Source: Chloroflexota bacterium
GTDB lineage: Bacteria > Chloroflexota > Dehalococcoidia > Dehalococcoidales > JAUYDJ01
Assembly (NCBI GenBank): GCA_030690025.1
Contig: JAUYDJ010000094.1
Location: 1 to 7,822 of the forward strand
Direction of reading: 5' to 3'
DNA length: 7,822 nt
Of this stretch, positions 5,727-7,822 are shown in pieces (positions within the stretch are counted from its first letter, which is position 1; the number at the start of each line of letters is the position of its first letter). A program made the translations under genes and the position numbers. The notes under the pieces were generated by a model that made no database searches, had not been told where the DNA came from, and saw only the letters and a list, made by a program, of their open reading frames with translations.

Positions 5727-7719
5727 ACGCCACCTCCCGTACCGCAACGGTCGCTTCGGCCAGTCTGGCCGCATCTCGCTTCGCCTCCCGCGCGTCGGGC
5801 CAGAAGGCAATCATCGTGCCCAGTATCAGCACCACCCCACCGAGCCATATCCAGACCACCATGGGGTTGATGATGAACTTAAACGTAGCCTGCTGCTTCT
5901 CCCAACCTGCGAGGATGGTGTATAGGTCGCCGGACAGCGTGGTCCTTACGGAGACTTCACTTACCGGGTTTTCGGACCCCTTCTGGAAGGTCTTGGCCGG
6001 GGTGAGCGTGGCCAGCTTGCGCTGGCTGCCATCGTATACATCAAGGGTAGCCGTGACTACCTCTCGGTCCACCGTGGGAAAGCTGTCCAGGCCCCGGTAC
6101 ACCAGTGTGAAGCCCTCTATCTGCGCCGATTGCCCCGGCGACAGGGTGACCTCCTTCTCCACCTGGTATGCCTGTGAGGCGATTATTCCGATGGCCATCA
6201 TTATTATGCCCAGGTGGACGATATAGCCGCCGTAGCGCGGCTTATTTCCCCACACCAGCTTTCCCAAGGAAGATAGGTAGTCACGCCCTGAGGTGCGGTG
6301 CCGGGACCGGACGCCGCGGAATATTTCGAGCAATATGGTGAATAGCACGAATGTGGTCAGTCCAAGACCGAGCAGGACTGGCGGTTCGCGGACGCCGAAC
6401 ACGAATAGCGCCACAACGCCGATGACGGCAATAGCAAAGGGATACAAGAAGTTCCTCACGACGTTGTCACGGGAGGCACGGCGCCAGCCGATAAGCGGAC
6501 AGATGCCCATGAGCGTGATGAGTCCCAGAAACAAAGGCCCGGTCACGCTGTTGAAGTAGGGAGGGCCGACGGTGATTTTGACTCCCCGCACCGCCTCGGA
6601 GATGAGAGGGAATACCGTGCCTAAGAAGACGGCGAAGGCCACACCCACCAGTATCACGTTATTGAACAGGAAGCTGCTCTCCCGCGACAGCAGCGAGTCG
6701 AGCTGGTTCTCGCTCCTGAGTTGCGGCAGCCGGTACCATATCAGCACGGCAGAGCCCATGATGGTGACCAACATCAGCCCCACGAACATGGGGCCCAGGT
6801 TTGATTCGCCGAAGGAATGCACTGACGACAGGACGCCGCTCCTGGTCAGGAAGGTGCCGAAAATAGACAGCACAAACGTCGTCACTATCAGGACTACGTT
6901 CCACACCTTCAGCATGCCGCGGCGCTGCTGTATCATGACCGAGTGCAGGTAAGCCGTGCCCACCAGCCACGGCATGAAGGAGGCACTCTCTACCGGATCC
7001 CAGCCCCAGTAACCTCCCCAGCCCAGTTCGTTGTAGGCCCACCACGCCCCGAACAGGTTACCCAGGCCCAAAAACAGCCAGGCAAAAAGCGTCCACCGGC
7101 GGGTGCTCTTAATCCACTGGTCACCCAGCTTGCCGGTTATCAGGGCGGCAATGCAGAAGGCAAAGGGTATGGTGAAGCCGACATAGCCCAGATAAAGGGT
7201 GGTGGGGTGGAAGAACATGCCGGGGTTGGTCAGCAGGGGGTTGAGGCCGTTGCCGTCGGGCGGCACGCCGGCTAACCTGGTGAACGGCTGACTGCCAAAG
7301 TTCAACACCCAGAGGAAGAATGCCTCGACAGCGCCAACTATGAGCAATACGTAGGGCGCCAGGTCCTGGTTGCGTTTTCTGGTCTGGAACACCACGACTG
7401 CGCCGAAGATGGCGAGCACCCAGGCCCACAGCAGCAGCGAGCCGGCCTGCCCGGCCCAGAAGGCTAATATGGTGTAAAAGGTGCTGAGTCCGCGCGAACT
7501 GTACTGGTAGACGTAGCTAACCTGGAAGTCGCGCGTCAGGAAAGCGTACCACAGCGCTGCCGCGGCGATGGTGGTCAGTCCGCACACCACAAGTATTCCC
7601 CGGCGGCCGCTGGTCACCAGATCCGGCAGGCCGCGTCGAGCTCCAATAACGACCGCCAGCGCCGAATATACGGCGAGGAGCAGGGCTATAACCAAGGCAA
7701 TCTGTCCAATTTCTGTCAT
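5716..7719 (-). CDS. ccmF: Cytochrome c heme lyase subunit CcmF
   Basis: 667-aa polytopic membrane protein, close to the family's usual length of about 650. It is the ligase core that receives heme from CcmE and attaches it to CxxCH cysteines of apocytochrome c outside the membrane. The WWD domain is clear: NELGWGGYWGWDPVESASF (230-248). Histidines expected as heme ligands are visible: His171 (FFHPTTLYLGY), His259 (AYLHSV), His301 (SSVHSF) and His502 (GGYIVHLGI), close to the E. coli positions as I remember them. An extracytoplasmic beta-rich domain at about 517-612 precedes the last membrane helix (about 620-640). The C-terminal tail (641-667) is charged and overlaps ccmH. ATG at 7719 has GGGAG ten bases upstream. 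It leads the ccm block in this window. The upstream neighbour, 54 nt away, is a zinc-ribbon gene. Confidence 0.97.
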   Translation of the reverse strand: MTEIGQIALVIALLLAVYSALAVVIGARRGLPDLVTSGRRGILVVCGLTTIAAAALWYAFLTRDFQVSYVYQYSSRGLSTFYTILAFWAGQAGSLLLWAWVLAIFGAVVVFQTRKRNQDLAPYVLLIVGAVEAFFLWVLNFGSQPFTRLAGVPPDGNGLNPLLTNPGMFFHPTTLYLGYVGFTIPFAFCIAALITGKLGDQWIKSTRRWTLFAWLFLGLGNLFGAWWAYNELGWGGYWGWDPVESASFMPWLVGTAYLHSVMIQQRRGMLKVWNVVLIVTTFVLSIFGTFLTRSGVLSSVHSFGESNLGPMFVGLMLVTIMGSAVLIWYRLPQLRSENQLDSLLSRESSFLFNNVILVGVAFAVFLGTVFPLISEAVRGVKITVGPPYFNSVTGPLFLGLITLMGICPLIGWRRASRDNVVRNFLYPFAIAVIGVVALFVFGVREPPVLLGLGLTTFVLFTILLEIFRGVRSRHRTSGRDYLSSLGKLVWGNKPRYGGYIVHLGIIMMAIGIIASQAYQVEKEVTLSPGQSAQIEGFTLVYRGLDSFPTVDREVVTATLDVYDGSQRKLATLTPAKTFQKGSENPVSEVSVRTTLSGDLYTILAGWEKQQATFKFIINPMVVWIWLGGVVLILGTMIAFWPDAREAKRDAARLAEATVAVREVAYEA
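5731..5738 (-). promoter_or_regulatory. Ribosome binding site deciding the ccmH start
   Basis: GGGAGGTG on the minus strand, inside the 3' end of ccmF, with its GGAGG core six bases before the ATG at 5726. It argues for the 164-aa CcmH rather than a 192-aa form starting at 5810. Confidence 0.8.
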
Positions 7720-7748
7720 GTCAGAGTATCTCCCATCTTTGATTCCCG

Positions 7749-7779
7749 GCCTAGCCTTTCAGATATACCATGGCTAGGC
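7749..7779. repeat. Perfect 8-bp inverted repeat (stem-loop) between genes
   Basis: GCCTAGCC at 7749-7756 and GGCTAGGC at 7772-7779 are exact reverse complements around a 15-base loop. In the minus-strand transcript the 5' arm includes the stop codon of the zinc-ribbon gene and the hairpin precedes ccmF by 29 bases. No run of U follows, so it is not a standard intrinsic terminator. It could set mRNA stability or attenuate readthrough into ccmF. Confidence 0.5.
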
Positions 7780-7822
7780 AGCCGCCCGCGTTTTAGCGCC
7801 GCAAACGTGGCAGAAGTAAGCG
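7774..7822 (-). CDS. C-terminal end of a zinc-ribbon protein (partial)
   Basis: The last 15 complete codons read AYFCHVCGAKTRAAA and stop at TAG (7774-7776). FCxxCGA is the second half of a zinc ribbon, very like FCFRCGAAL and FCFHCGAAL in the CcmI-like protein encoded at 4609-5235. The gene enters from beyond the window edge. The short frame was chosen because the motif is specific; the other frames give no such pattern. It lies 54 nt before ccmF on the same strand, so it may belong to the same transcript, although a stem-loop lies between them. Its full function cannot be judged. Confidence 0.6.
   Translation of the reverse strand, partial: AYFCHVCGAKTRAAA

Noticed and set aside
5727..5810. 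N-terminal extension of CcmH by 28 residues
   Set aside because: The added residues are basic and Pro-rich, lie inside ccmF in another frame, and would bury the signal peptide. A strong ribosome site supports the ATG at 5726.
6659..7045. Minus-strand frame of 128 aa within ccmF, and the similar one at 7121-7429
   Set aside because: They are alternate-frame shadows of ccmF. The ccmF frame carries the WWD motif and all expected histidines.
7749..7779. Intrinsic terminator before ccmF
   Set aside because: The hairpin is real but is followed by GGGAATCAAAG rather than a U-run.

Overview
The window is a compact run of genes, all on the minus strand, and is read here from high coordinates to low. 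It starts in the tail of a zinc-ribbon protein (7774-7822), passes through a cytochrome c maturation block (ccmF, ccmH, a CcmI-like zinc-ribbon protein and a ccmE-like gene, 7719-4217), and continues into a large membrane-anchored beta-domain protein (4198-2981). An OmpR-type response regulator (2972-2307), a membrane-anchored PDZ protein (2210-1761), a small lipoprotein (1735-1232), a damaged stretch (1203-792) and lgt (811-14) follow. No RNA gene, insertion sequence, CRISPR array or attachment site is visible. No gene-free stretch reaches 300 bases.

The gene style suggests a moderately GC-rich, anaerobic-type bacterium, most likely Chloroflexota of the Dehalococcoidia or a relative. This is inference. 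It rests on the CcmH motif with CxCxC, the CcmI replaced by a zinc-ribbon protein, the Lgt of the 'AIWG' type, and a lipoprotein that resembles ones I remember from Chloroflexota. No marker gene in the window fixes the taxonomy.

The ccm block handles the last steps of covalent heme attachment to exported c-type cytochromes: CcmE carries heme outside the membrane, CcmF is the heme-binding ligase core, and CcmH keeps the apocytochrome thiols reduced. The genes are tightly coupled: ccmF/ccmH overlap by 11 nt, and ccmH/ccmI-like and ccmI-like/ccmE overlap by 4 nt each through ATGA. The heme exporter genes ccmABC and the thioredoxin ccmG are not in the window.

The most notable points are these. 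The CcmE-like protein ends in a CxxCH heme-attachment motif and lacks the usual HxxxY or CxxxY site. The CcmI-like protein and the neighbouring beta-domain membrane protein carry a similar motif next to the membrane. At about 1027-1033 there is an apparent deletion junction, where the front of a membrane-protein gene meets the 3' end of an nfeD gene in a different frame. The response regulator has no kinase beside it.
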